A stretch of DNA of 64,000 nucleotides, taken from Myxococcales bacterium UBA1660 (lineage in GTDB: Bacteria > Myxococcota_A > Polyangia > Polyangiales > Houyiibacteriaceae). The stretch is taken from positions 52,549-116,548 of the forward strand of contig DCLA01000006.1 in the NCBI GenBank assembly GCA_002320815.1, in the 5' to 3' direction. This document shows positions 8,250-17,055 of the stretch, in pieces. Made by a program: the position numbers and the translations under genes. The first letter of the stretch is position 1. Every line of letters begins with the position of its first letter. A model generated the notes under the pieces. The model did no database searches and was not told the DNA's origin. It was given only the letters and a program-made list of their open reading frames with translations.

Positions 8250-8777
8250 GTGAAGGGAACGATCCCCAAGTGTCTCGAGGAGATGGTGCGGGCGCGCCAC
8301 GGGCAGGAGACGTGGGACCGCGTGAAGGCCGCCGCCGGTCTCGCGCGCTGGCACACGTTCCTGACCACCGAGGACGTCTCGGACCAGATGGTCACCGACC
8401 TCTTCGGGACGGCCGCCAAGACCCTCGGCATGCCGCTGCAGCAGGTGATGGACGACTTCGGCATGCACTGGAGCACGGTCTACGCGCCGGACATCTACGG
8501 CGTGTACTTCCGCCGCGCGTCCAACGCGCGCGAGATGCTCCTCTCCATGTCGGAGGTGCACCGGGTCACCACGGGCAAGGTGCCGAACTCGGCGCCCCCG
8601 CGCTTCGATTACGAATGGCTCGACGAGGACACCCTGCGCATGACCTACCGCAGCGAGCGGGGGCTGGCCGCGCTGATGCCGGGGCTCATCCGCGGGGTCG
8701 GCGCCCACTTCCGCGAGCGCCTCGAAGTGGAGCGCCGGGGCGACGACATGATCGTCCGCTTCCTCGGCGAGGCCTGA
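8250..8777 (+). CDS. Stand-alone H-NOX (heme NO/O2-binding) protein
   Basis: A 175-residue protein spanning a whole H-NOX domain and nothing else. The GTG start at 8250 follows a GGAGGGAGGG ribosome site and gives the family's typical N terminus (VKGTIPKCLEEMV). His 104 in SEVHRVTTGK is the expected proximal heme ligand, PP at 116-117 matches the conserved proline that packs on the heme, and YRSER at 133-137 is the YxSxR motif that binds the heme propionates. It should therefore bind heme and sense NO or O2. Family members usually act with a histidine kinase or diguanylate cyclase, but none is adjacent; the partner is unknown. Confidence 0.85.
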   Translation: MKGTIPKCLEEMVRARHGQETWDRVKAAAGLARWHTFLTTEDVSDQMVTDLFGTAAKTLGMPLQQVMDDFGMHWSTVYAPDIYGVYFRRASNAREMLLSMSEVHRVTTGKVPNSAPPRFDYEWLDEDTLRMTYRSERGLAALMPGLIRGVGAHFRERLEVERRGDDMIVRFLGEA

Positions 8778-8929
8778 TCCCGGGTTGCACGCCGGCTCTT
8801 CTACCGGCACCGTGTTCGGTGACGCCCACCCCGGCGTCGACCATGCGCGCCTGACGAGACCCCACCGGCTCCCGACCTCACCGCTTCCCGGCGGGAGCCT
8901 CCCGTTCCCCTTCGGTCTCTCGGTGCCCC

Positions 8930-10393
8930 ATGTCTCCTCGCCTCTTGGCGCGCGGGCTCGCCTTCGCTTTCGACGGCGGCCCTGCCCTCTTCTCCCGGAT
9001 CGATCTCGATCTCCGACCCGGCGTCCACGCCCTCGTCGGCCCCAACGGGGCCGGCAAGAGCACCCTGGCGCGCGTGCTCACCGGCGTGCTCCCGCCCACA
9101 GCGGGGACCGTCGAGAGGCCCGAGCGCGCGGTCACCGTCGCTCAGGCCCTCGACGCGCCGGGGCCGGCGGTGGAGCGCTTCGCCGAGACCTGGAGCGGCG
9201 ACGCCGTCCGCCTCCGCTCCCGGCTCGAGCTCGACGACGGGGCCTTCCATCGCTGGCCGACGATGTCCCCCGGGGAACGCCAGCGCTGGCAGCTCGCCGC
9301 GGCCTTCCACGAACGGGCGGAGCTCCTCGTGCTCGACGAGCCCACCAACCACCTGGACTCCGGGGCCCGGGGGCTGCTCGTCGAGCTGCTCCAGGAGGCT
9401 CCGGGGATCGTGCTCGCGATCGCGCACGACCGCTCCCTCTTGGACGCGATCGGCGAGCGAACCCTGTGGCTGGAGAGCGGCATGCTCGAGGTCCATCCGG
9501 GCGGCTACACCGCTGCCCGCGACGCCCGGGAGCAGCGCCACGCGGAGGCGACCAGCGCGCGCCGGGCGCTGAAGAGTCGCTTGGAGGGCCTCGAGCGCGA
9601 ACGCGACCGCCGTCGCCGCGAGACCGCCGCGGCCACCCGGAGCATCTCCGCGCGCACACGCATGAAGAGCATCCGCGATCACGACGCGCGGGGGGCCGTC
9701 GCCAAGGGCCGCGCCGAGAAGGGGGCCGCGGCCTGGGGTCGCTCGACGGCCAGCCTCGATGGCCGCGTGCGCCGCGCGCGCGAGGTGCTCGACGCGCAGA
9801 CCGTCGCCAAGCGGTTGGGCGGGCCGATCCACATCGGCGCCAGCCCCGCTCGGGGCCCCTTCGCCTTCCGTGGGACCCTCGGCCCGGTGGTCCACCAGGG
9901 CCGGGCGATCCTCGCGCGCACCGACCTGCACCTCGAGCGGGACGAGCGGCTCCGGATCGCCGGGCCCAACGGCGCGGGCAAGAGCACGCTGCTCGATGCC
10001 CTCGCGGGGTCGCTGGCGCACGACGACGCGGTGCTCCATCTCCCCCAGGAGCTCGACGAGGCCGCGCGCCGGGCGGCCCTCGACCGGGTCCGGGCCCTGC
10101 CGCCTCGCGAGCGCGGCGAGGTCTTCGCCAACGTGGCTTCGCTGGGGGTGGCCGTAGAGCGGCTCCGCCGCAGCCAGCTCCCCTCCCCCGGCGAAGCCCG
10201 CAAGCTGCTCCTCGCCGACGCCCTCCGGCGTGGCGCGCGGCTGCTCATCCTGGACGAACCGGAGAACCACCTGGACGCCCCGGCCCGCGACCGCTTGGAG
10301 ACCGCCCTGGCCGCCTACCCGGGCGCCCTCGTGCTGGTGACCCACGACGAACGGCTCGCCGCGGCCCTCACCGACGGCGAGCTCGCGCTCTGA
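8930..10393 (+). CDS. ABC-F family ATPase (two nucleotide-binding domains, no membrane part)
   Basis: A 487-residue protein with tandem ABC domains. Each has Walker A GPNGAGKST (near residues 38 and 345); Walker B sites are LLVLDEPTNHLD in the first half and LLILDEPENHLD in the second, with signature-like SPGERQR and SPGEARK and H-loops AHDRS and THDER. A charged Arg-rich linker of about 100 residues separates the halves, as in ABC-F ribosome-associated factors. No membrane segments are present, so it is not a transporter. It is somewhat shorter than typical family members, and which subfamily (translation factor or antibiotic protection) it belongs to cannot be decided here. It converges on the CreD-like gene with stops 3 bases apart. 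Confidence 0.88.
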   Translation: MSPRLLARGLAFAFDGGPALFSRIDLDLRPGVHALVGPNGAGKSTLARVLTGVLPPTAGTVERPERAVTVAQALDAPGPAVERFAETWSGDAVRLRSRLELDDGAFHRWPTMSPGERQRWQLAAAFHERAELLVLDEPTNHLDSGARGLLVELLQEAPGIVLAIAHDRSLLDAIGERTLWLESGMLEVHPGGYTAARDAREQRHAEATSARRALKSRLEGLERERDRRRRETAAATRSISARTRMKSIRDHDARGAVAKGRAEKGAAAWGRSTASLDGRVRRAREVLDAQTVAKRLGGPIHIGASPARGPFAFRGTLGPVVHQGRAILARTDLHLERDERLRIAGPNGAGKSTLLDALAGSLAHDDAVLHLPQELDEAARRAALDRVRALPPRERGEVFANVASLGVAVERLRRSQLPSPGEARKLLLADALRRGARLLILDEPENHLDAPARDRLETALAAYPGALVLVTHDERLAAALTDGELAL

Positions 10394-10395
10394 GC

Positions 10396-11658
10396 TCAGA
10401 AGGTCTCCGGCGCCCTTCCCGCAGCCGCCCCCGCGGGCAGCGGGGCCGGGGCCGGGGGCCGCGCGGGACTCGGGGTGGGCGCGAGGGTCTCCCACGAGGT
10501 CCGCGCGCTGAGCTGCATCATCACGTAGAGGGTCCCGATCGCGCCGATGGTGATGGTCAGCCCGGTCATGCCCTCCAGGAAGAACGACGCGCTGAAGAGC
10601 AGCAGGTAGAGCACCTGCGCCGGGATCACGACCCCCCGCGCGAAGCGCGTCCCGGTCACGAGGCGCACATAGCTCCCCACCAGGAAGAGGCTCACCACCG
10701 CCGCCGCGCCGAAGCTCGCCCAGAGCGGGAGCTGGTCCACCAGGTAGGCGAAGAGCAGGTGGAACGCGAAGAAGCCGGTGCCCAGGAAGAAGTAGTGCAT
10801 CGGGTGCAGCGAGATCTCGCGGACGCGGGCCATCATCGCCACCACGAAGAAGAAGAAGAGCAGGCCCACGGGGCCGAAGAAGGTGATCTTCGCCGCGAGC
10901 GGTCCGGGGTTCAGGAGGCGCGGGAGCTCGACGGCGATGTCGTCGCCACTGAGCAGGTGCCGAAAGCGCCACTCGCCGCGCCACCCCTCGCCGGTGCGCT
11001 CGTGCTCCGTGGGCGAGAGGCCGCCTTCGGGGAAGTCGACCTCGTCGAAGTCGGTGGTGAGGGCGAGCTGGAAGTCCTCGACGGCCGCGGTCCCGGGGGT
11101 GAGATCGTAGGCCCAGCGCTCCACGCCCCGGGTGGTGAAGGCGACCCGATGGGTCACCTCCTGGCCCGGGACCAGGGGGGCCTCGAAGACGACCGCGCCG
11201 TTCTCGGTGCGGAAGGGGACCTCATGGCCGTCGCGGGTCACGGTGAACCCGTCGAATCCCTTGCCGGCGCGCGCGAGGTCGACCGAGAACCTCGCCGTCC
11301 CCGGCTCGCTACCCGAGTGGCGGTGGGTGAAGCGGCCGTCGAAGCGGACCTCGTAGGTGGGGAACCAGTTGAGCCCGCGGCGGCGCTGCTCGTGGTCCAG
11401 GTGGACCTGGACGTCCGAGCCGATCAGCGGAAGCTCCGCCGCCGAGAGCCGCGCGTTCGCCGAGGACACGGGCATGTCCCCCATCGGTCCGACCACCTGC
11501 GGCGGCCCGTGGACCGCCGCTGGCCCCCACAGGTGCTCCACCGACGCGAGCGCGCTTCCCCAGGTCCGCTCGGAACGAACCTCGAGGGTGCCCCCCAGGA
11601 TCATCCACGCCACCGCGCACCCCACCCAGACCAGGCCGACCTGAAACAATCGTGTCAT
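10396..11658 (-). CDS. CreD-like inner membrane protein
   Basis: A 420-residue membrane protein. The start at 11658 gives MTRLFQVGLVWVGCAVAWM, a first transmembrane segment, and has a GGGGAGG ribosome site; the much longer open frame upstream is antisense of glucokinase. A large extracytoplasmic domain (about residues 30-260) precedes a cluster of five or six hydrophobic helices between about 265 and 385. The C-terminal part (HYFFLGTGFFAFHLLFAYL, TLYVMMQLSAR) resembles CreD, an envelope protein linked to beta-lactam/colicin response in enterobacteria. A Pro/Ala-rich tail ends the protein. Function here is unknown. Confidence 0.72.
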   Translation of the reverse strand: MTRLFQVGLVWVGCAVAWMILGGTLEVRSERTWGSALASVEHLWGPAAVHGPPQVVGPMGDMPVSSANARLSAAELPLIGSDVQVHLDHEQRRRGLNWFPTYEVRFDGRFTHRHSGSEPGTARFSVDLARAGKGFDGFTVTRDGHEVPFRTENGAVVFEAPLVPGQEVTHRVAFTTRGVERWAYDLTPGTAAVEDFQLALTTDFDEVDFPEGGLSPTEHERTGEGWRGEWRFRHLLSGDDIAVELPRLLNPGPLAAKITFFGPVGLLFFFFVVAMMARVREISLHPMHYFFLGTGFFAFHLLFAYLVDQLPLWASFGAAAVVSLFLVGSYVRLVTGTRFARGVVIPAQVLYLLLFSASFFLEGMTGLTITIGAIGTLYVMMQLSARTSWETLAPTPSPARPPAPAPLPAGAAAGRAPETF

Positions 11659-11724
11659 GGGGGTAGCCTCCCCGGCACGCGGGGCAGCCCCGCGGAGGGC
11701 GCGAGGAAGAAGGAAGGACGTTCG

Positions 11725-12741
11725 ATGGCGAAACGATGGCAGCGGGTCCTGGCCGGGGACATCGGGGGCACCAAGACCTGGCTGGTCCTGGACGCGGTCC
11801 ATGCCGACGGATCCCTGGAGCGCGTCGCCGAAGCCAAGATCCCCAGCGCGGAGCACGGCTCCCTGGAGTCGGCCATCGAGGCCTTCCTGGACGAGAGCGG
11901 CGAAGAGCTGGGGGACCTCCGGGCGGCGGCCTTCGGGATCGCGGGCCCGGTGCGCGACGGCAAGGTGAAAACCACCAACCTGCCCTGGGTCGTCGACGGG
12001 TCCGCCCTCGCCCGCTCCCTCGACGTGCCCACGGTGGGCTTGCTCAACGACTTCGACGCCATCGCGGTGGGCATCGGCGAGCTCGGCGACGGGCAGCTCG
12101 TCGAGCTCAAGGCTGGCGAGGTGGACCCCAACGGGCCGCGGCTCATCGTGGGCGCCGGGACCGGCCTCGGCGTCGCCGGGACCCTGCCGGACGGCCGCAT
12201 CCTGGAGAGCGAGGGGGGGCACCTGGCCTTCGCCCCCCGGGACGAGCTGGAAGAGGTCCTCCTGAGCTGGCTCCGCGCCCAGGTCGGCGGCCGGGTCTCG
12301 GTGGAGCGCGTGGTCTCCGGCCCCGGGCTGGTCGACCTCTACCGCTTCCTCGTCGAAGCCGGTCGCGCCGAGACCGCGCCGGCCGTGCGCTCCGCGGTGG
12401 CCGCCGAAGGCGCGGCGGCCATCTCCGCCCACGCCGACAGCGACCCGGCGGCGAAGCTGGCCCTGGAGCGCTTCATCGAGGCCTATGGCGCGGCGGCGGG
12501 GGAGCTGGCTTTGGCGCTGATCCCCACCGGCGGTCTCTACGTCGCCGGCGGGATCGCGCCCCGGCTGCATCACGACCTGGGCCCGCGCTTCGCGGAGATC
12601 TTCATCCGCGGGCTCTTGCCCAAGGGGCGCATGGCGCCCCTCCTGGAGGCCACCCGGGTGGTGCTCGTGGACGAGCCGCGGGTGGGTCTCTTGGGGGCGC
12701 GGCGCCGCGCCCTCGACCTGCTCGCTACTGCTGAGGCGTGA
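11725..12741 (+). CDS. glk: Glucokinase
   Basis: A 338-residue protein of the bacterial Glk family. The N-terminal phosphate-binding motif LAGDIGGTKTWLVL, LLNDFDAIAVGI around residue 110 with the catalytic Asp, GAGTGLGVAG and the SEGGHLAFAP segment are all present. It phosphorylates glucose to glucose 6-phosphate with ATP. The start at 11725 has an AAGGAAGGA ribosome site and lies 66 bases from the divergent CreD-like gene. Its last 17 bases overlap the convergent AgmX/PglI-type gene. Confidence 0.9.
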   Translation: MAKRWQRVLAGDIGGTKTWLVLDAVHADGSLERVAEAKIPSAEHGSLESAIEAFLDESGEELGDLRAAAFGIAGPVRDGKVKTTNLPWVVDGSALARSLDVPTVGLLNDFDAIAVGIGELGDGQLVELKAGEVDPNGPRLIVGAGTGLGVAGTLPDGRILESEGGHLAFAPRDELEEVLLSWLRAQVGGRVSVERVVSGPGLVDLYRFLVEAGRAETAPAVRSAVAAEGAAAISAHADSDPAAKLALERFIEAYGAAAGELALALIPTGGLYVAGGIAPRLHHDLGPRFAEIFIRGLLPKGRMAPLLEATRVVLVDEPRVGLLGARRRALDLLATAEA

Positions 12742-14122
12742 AGACGAAAGGGAAGGCGTAGCGCACCGAGCCGCCCTCGGGTCCCTCGGGGAAGCGCAGC
12801 GAGGAGGCCGCGGCGGTGATGCACTCGCCGAGGCGCCGCGAGCCGGTGCCGTTCTGGGTGACGCGGCTGGTCGTGGTGCCCGCGGGGTGCACCTCCAGCT
12901 CGACGTCGATGCGACCGGCGAGGGTCGGGTCCCGGGTGACCTCGCGCTCGTAGCAGCGCTGCACCCGCTGTCGCACGCCGCGCAGGCGGCGCGCGACCAG
13001 CGCGTCGTCGAAGACCCGGGGCTCCTCGGGGCGCACCGGGCCCAGTCCGGTCGCCGGCCCCTGCACCGCTTGCTCGCGGACGGCGTCGGGCCCGCGCACC
13101 GGGCCCCCCTCGCCGCCGCGCCGGAGCGCGCCGAGAGCCTGAGCGGTCCCCGAGCCGCGCGTATCCCGCGCCCGCAGTGTGTCGCTCGCCTGGGTGCCCA
13201 CGGCGTCGGTGGTCGCCAGCAGCGCGTCGAGGTCGCCCGTGGGCATGCCGTCCGCGAGGAGGTCGTCCATGGCGCTCGGCTCCTGACCTATCGCGCCGAT
13301 CAGCGCGAGCGCCGTCCCAGTGGCCTCGGCGGCGATGGCGTCGAGCGAGGGGCGCTCGCTCGAGCCCCGGGTCGCTCGCTCGCCGCGCGCCGACTCCGAC
13401 CGGGGCGCGGCGTCGGTCCGCTCGGGCGCGCTCTCGTCGACGACCGGCGGCTCGGCCTCGGCGACCTGCACCGGCGCGGGCGGCGGCTCGGGCTCCGGGA
13501 ACACCAGATCGGTGCTGTAGATCGAGGGCAGGGTCAGGCGCGCGGCCAGCGGCCAGTCGGCGCGCTCGAGCCCGATGAGGAGCCCGAGCAGCAGGGTCGC
13601 GACCACGACCAGGCTGGTGGTGAAGGGCCAGTCGATGGCCAGACCGCCCTTCACCGAGTGCGGGAGCTGCGGCTTGGGCATCACCGGTCGGGGCGCGACG
13701 AGCTGGAAGAGAAGCGTGGTTCCGCCGATCACCAAGCGGCCCCGGGCCAGCGGGTCCAAGGCCAGCTCGATGCCGTGGGTCCCGCGCAGGTCCTCCACGG
13801 CCTCGCCGTCTCCGCCGTTGGCGACCTTCCCCTCCAGGTCCTCGAGCGCCAGCCACCAGCGGCCGCCGCGTCGCTCGAAGAGGGTCCGGGCCCGGTCCTG
13901 CACCACCACGTCGGCCTTCTCGGTGGGGCCGATCCGGAGGCGCTCGGCATGCCGGCTCTCCGCCCCCAGGCGCCCCTCACGGAGCACGGCCACCCGCAGC
14001 TCGCGAACGTCTCCGCTGGGCACCGCCCGCATCGCCTGGGTCATCGCCCCCGGCGTTCGTGCTCCGACCTCGGGGCGCACCCCACCCTGGCCCCCGACGG
14101 AGCCCTTCGTTTCCCTGACCAT
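12725..14122 (-). CDS. AgmX/PglI-type membrane protein with TonB-like C-terminal domain
   Basis: A 465-residue protein (439 if translation starts at the second Met, 14044). The cytoplasmic N-terminal part (about residues 40-145) resembles a compact signal-type, FHA-like domain ending in GGTTLLFQLVAPRP. A single transmembrane helix lies at about 168-186, followed by a Pro/Glu-rich periplasmic linker and a variable region. The C-terminal part from about 375 has RRLRGVRQRVQRCYEREV, typical of the AgmX/PglI C-terminal domain of myxobacteria, a TonB-like module bearing the invariant CYE. In Myxococcus, AgmX was found through gliding motility. The architecture suggests coupling of cytoplasm to periplasm or outer membrane; a motility role is only inferred. 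Confidence 0.78.
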   Translation of the reverse strand: MVRETKGSVGGQGGVRPEVGARTPGAMTQAMRAVPSGDVRELRVAVLREGRLGAESRHAERLRIGPTEKADVVVQDRARTLFERRGGRWWLALEDLEGKVANGGDGEAVEDLRGTHGIELALDPLARGRLVIGGTTLLFQLVAPRPVMPKPQLPHSVKGGLAIDWPFTTSLVVVATLLLGLLIGLERADWPLAARLTLPSIYSTDLVFPEPEPPPAPVQVAEAEPPVVDESAPERTDAAPRSESARGERATRGSSERPSLDAIAAEATGTALALIGAIGQEPSAMDDLLADGMPTGDLDALLATTDAVGTQASDTLRARDTRGSGTAQALGALRRGGEGGPVRGPDAVREQAVQGPATGLGPVRPEEPRVFDDALVARRLRGVRQRVQRCYEREVTRDPTLAGRIDVELEVHPAGTTTSRVTQNGTGSRRLGECITAAASSLRFPEGPEGGSVRYAFPFVFTPQQ

Positions 14123-14213
14123 GGAAGCGCTGACAGCGGGGCGCGCCGAAGGTTCCCGCGCCGGTGAGATTCGTCCGCTCGAATCTGCGCGGCGGCTCTC
14201 CCATGCTCTCCGG

Positions 14214-15203
14214 GTGGAGGCGACGACTCCCGAGATCTCGGTGCTGCTGCCCTACCGCGACGCGGGGTCCACGGTGGCCGAGGCGATACGCAGCGTCCTC
14301 GCGCAGCCGTTGCCGCTCGAGGTGCTCGCGATCGACGACGGATCCCGAGACTCGGGTCCCGCGCAGGTGGTCCAGCTCGCCAAGCGCGACCCGCGCGTGG
14401 TCCCGCTGCGCGCGGGCGGCGGGTTGGTGGCGGCGCTCGAGCGCGGACGCCGCGCCGCCCGCGCCGGCATCCTCGCGCGCATGGACGCCGACGACCGCTG
14501 CCTCCCCGGTCGCCTCGCAGCCCAGATCCACTCGCTGCGGCAGCGACCCGGGGTCGTCGGTTGCCGCGTGGAGCTCTTCGGGGACGTCGCCGGCGGGATG
14601 CGCCGCTACGTCGCCTGGCAGAACGCGCTGCTGACCCCGGAGGCCCACGCGCGCGACCTCTTCGTCGAGGCGCCCCTCTGCCACCCCAGCGTCGCGCTCC
14701 CGGCCGCGCTCCTCGACGCCGTCGGTGGCTATCGCGACGGCGACTTCCCCGAGGACTACGATCTCTGGCTGCGCCTCCACGCCGCCGGCGCCGAGCTGCG
14801 CAAGGTCGATCACCTGGGCCTCGCGTGGCGCCAGCACGCCGAGAGCTTCTCGCGCACCGACGGGCGCTATCGCGACGCGGCGTTCCGTGATCTCAAAGCC
14901 CGCCACCTCGCGCCGCGGCTGCCGGCCGAGCGGCCCTTGGTGGTCTGGGGCGCCGGACCCACCGGCAAGCGCTTCGTACGCAGCCTCGAGCCCCACGGAC
15001 CCCGGGCCGCGCGCTTCGTGGACATCGACCCCCGCAAGGTCGGCCGCGTCGCCCGGGGCGCGCCCATCGTCGCGCCCGAGGCGCTGCGGCCCGATGACTT
15101 CGTGGTGGTCGCGGTGGGATCCCGCGGCGCCCGAGGGCTGGTCCGCGAAGCGCTGGTCTCCGCGGGTCGGGTCGAACGCGTCGACTTCGTCTGCGTCGCT
15201 TGA
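14214..15203 (+). CDS. Family 2 glycosyltransferase with C-terminal nucleotide-binding-like extension
   Basis: About 330 residues. The GT-A core (about residues 1-230) begins ISVLLPYRDAGSTVAEAI and contains LEVLAIDDGSRD, the DxD-type ARMDADDRC, and the acceptor-side FPEDYDLWLRL. It would transfer a sugar from a nucleotide sugar onto a glycan or lipid. The last about 90 residues (LVVWGAGPTGKRFVRSL and onward) look like a Rossmann-type module, as seen in sugar-modifying proteins. GTG 14214 is preferred as start because the family begins near ISVLLPYRD; ATG 14121 is in frame and would overlap the divergent gene's start. No polysaccharide cluster is adjacent. Confidence 0.8.
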   Translation: MEATTPEISVLLPYRDAGSTVAEAIRSVLAQPLPLEVLAIDDGSRDSGPAQVVQLAKRDPRVVPLRAGGGLVAALERGRRAARAGILARMDADDRCLPGRLAAQIHSLRQRPGVVGCRVELFGDVAGGMRRYVAWQNALLTPEAHARDLFVEAPLCHPSVALPAALLDAVGGYRDGDFPEDYDLWLRLHAAGAELRKVDHLGLAWRQHAESFSRTDGRYRDAAFRDLKARHLAPRLPAERPLVVWGAGPTGKRFVRSLEPHGPRAARFVDIDPRKVGRVARGAPIVAPEALRPDDFVVVAVGSRGARGLVREALVSAGRVERVDFVCVA

Positions 15204-15235
15204 CCGGGGTCAACCCGGGGCGGTCTCCTCGGCCC

Positions 15236-16837
15236 ATGAGCGAGCGCGAAGCGAGTCACTGGGGTTGGGGCCACGCCGACCAGTTCCCGAAGCGCGAGGC
15301 CCGCAAGGCCCTCGGTGACCAGGTGGGCAATCTATTGGGGCTTCCCGTTTCCGGCCCCCACGATCCGGTGCCCCTCGCCGAGGTCCGGGTGGGCGAGCCG
15401 CGGGTCGACGCTCCCGCCGCGCTCCCCTTCGTGAACGCGGAGCGCGAGGACCGGGTGCGGCATACCTACGGACGCGCCTACCCCGACGTGGTCCGGGGGT
15501 TCGGCGGCGACTTCACCGCGGCACCGGACCTGGTGGCGCACCCCAGCACGGAAACCGAGGTCGACCAGGTCCTCGACTGGGCTCAGGGCGCCCAAGTCGC
15601 GGTGGTCCCCTACGGCGGCGGGACCAGCGTGGTCCGCGGGGTCGAGTGTCCCCTGCCCGACGGCTTCCGGGGCACGCTCTCGCTGGACCTGCGCGGCCTC
15701 GACCGAGTGCTCGAGGTGGAGCCCAGCTCGCTCACCGCGCGGATCCAGGCCGGCGCGACGGGACCTCGCCTCGAGGCCCAGCTCGCCGAGCACGGGCTCA
15801 CCCTGCGCTGCTTCCCCCAGTCCTTCGAGTTCTCCACCCTCGGGGGCTGGCTCGCCACTCGCGCCGGTGGCCACTTCGCCACCGGCTACACCCACGTCGA
15901 CGACCTGACGGCGTCCATCCGCGCGCTCACGCCCCGGGGCCCGTGGGAGTCGCGCCGGCTGCCCGGCTCGGGCGCGGGGCCCAGCCCGGACCGCCTGATG
16001 CTCGGCTCCGAGGGCGCCCTGGGCGTCATCACCGAGGCGTGGATGCGCGTGCGCCCAAGACCCCGCTACCGCGCCTCGGCCTCCCTGCGCTTCGCCGAGT
16101 TCCGCGACGCGGTGGCCGCCTGCCGGGCCCTCGCCCAGTCGGGGCTCTTTCCCAGCAACTGCCGCGTCCTCGACCCACGCGAGGCCAAGCTGAACATGGT
16201 CGCGGTCGACGGCTCCTCGGTGCTCCTCCTGGGCTTCGAGTCGGCGGACCACCCACTCCACGCCTGGATGGATCGCGCCCTGGAGCTGGCGCGCGACCAT
16301 GGCGGCACGGTGGCGGGCGCGGTGAAGCACGCCGAAGCCGGCGAGAAGACCGGCGAGTCGGGCCAGGCGGGCACCTGGAAGAACGCCTTCGTACAGATGC
16401 CCTACCTGCTCAACGTGCTGGTGTCCCTGGGCGTCATCGCGGACACCTTCGAGACCGCCTGTCCCTGGGACCGCTTCGACGATCTCCACGCCGCGCTGGT
16501 GAAGAACGTGCGCGGCGCCATGAAAGCCGTGGCCGGTTCCCCCTGCCACCTGAGCTGCCGCTTCACCCACGTCTATCCGGATGGGCCGGCGCCCTACTAC
16601 ACCTTCATCGCCAAGGCGCGGCCGGGCGCGGAGGTGGAGCAGTGGGCCGCCATCAAGCAGGCGGCCAGCGAGACCCTCATGGCCCACGGAGCGACCATCA
16701 CCCACCACCACGCGGTCGGCCGGACGCACCGCCCGTGGTACCGCGAGCAGCGACCGGCGCCGATGGGCGACGCGCTCCGGGCGCTCAAGGGGGCCCTCGA
16801 CCCCGCGGGGATCCTCAACCCGGGGGTGCTTCTGTGA
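15236..16837 (+). CDS. FAD-linked oxidase, alkyldihydroxyacetonephosphate synthase-like
   Basis: A 533-residue flavoprotein. The FAD-binding half shows VVPYGGGTSVVRGVE near residue 125, GGWLATRAGGHFATGY near 205 and DRLMLGSEGALGVITEAW near 250. The C-terminal part has the HHHAVGRTHRPWYREQ segment, the His cluster plus downstream Tyr characteristic of alkyl-DHAP synthase. That enzyme exchanges the acyl chain of acyl-DHAP for a fatty alcohol, making ether lipids, which are known in myxobacteria as developmental signals. The N-terminal WGWGHADQFP also fits. The general alternative is a D-lactate/glycolate-type oxidase, but the HHH motif argues for AGPS. Confidence 0.85.
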   Translation: MSEREASHWGWGHADQFPKREARKALGDQVGNLLGLPVSGPHDPVPLAEVRVGEPRVDAPAALPFVNAEREDRVRHTYGRAYPDVVRGFGGDFTAAPDLVAHPSTETEVDQVLDWAQGAQVAVVPYGGGTSVVRGVECPLPDGFRGTLSLDLRGLDRVLEVEPSSLTARIQAGATGPRLEAQLAEHGLTLRCFPQSFEFSTLGGWLATRAGGHFATGYTHVDDLTASIRALTPRGPWESRRLPGSGAGPSPDRLMLGSEGALGVITEAWMRVRPRPRYRASASLRFAEFRDAVAACRALAQSGLFPSNCRVLDPREAKLNMVAVDGSSVLLLGFESADHPLHAWMDRALELARDHGGTVAGAVKHAEAGEKTGESGQAGTWKNAFVQMPYLLNVLVSLGVIADTFETACPWDRFDDLHAALVKNVRGAMKAVAGSPCHLSCRFTHVYPDGPAPYYTFIAKARPGAEVEQWAAIKQAASETLMAHGATITHHHAVGRTHRPWYREQRPAPMGDALRALKGALDPAGILNPGVLL

Positions 16838-17051
16838 GCATGGCGAGCAGCGCCCGGCGCTGCCCGCGCTGGAGCCCGATGAGGCGCACGCGGAGGTCGA
16901 AGCGGCCGTCGGCGCGCTTCTTCGTGCCGTGACTCTTGGCGTTCAGGCTCAGCTCGCCGACCTCGAGCTTCACCGGCGTCCCCGGGGCGCAGGGGCGCTC
17001 GGCGACGACGTGCAAGAGGTCCTTGGAGAACTCGATGGGCTCGACCTTCAT
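16815..17051 (-). CDS. Small PilZ-like protein downstream of smpB
   Basis: A 78-residue protein beginning MKVEPIEFSKDLLHVV. The ATG at 17051 is chosen because it lies 4 bases after the smpB stop, so it is probably translated from the same message. The sequence has alternating hydrophobic strands and the pattern G-x-F-D-L-x-V-R-L near the C terminus, reminiscent of a truncated PilZ/beta-barrel domain, but the RxxxR and DxSxxG c-di-GMP motifs are not both present. The 3' end overlaps the last 23 bases of the convergent AGPS-like gene. A longer open frame exists but is antisense-like upstream. Confidence 0.6.
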   Translation of the reverse strand: MKVEPIEFSKDLLHVVAERPCAPGTPVKLEVGELSLNAKSHGTKKRADGRFDLRVRLIGLQRGQRRALLAMLTEAPPG

Positions 17052-17055
17052 CGGC

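Noticed and set aside
8785..12741. A 1318-codon plus-strand open frame
   Set aside because: Only its 3' part is glucokinase; the rest is Arg/Pro-rich shadow of the ABC-F and CreD-like genes in high-GC DNA.
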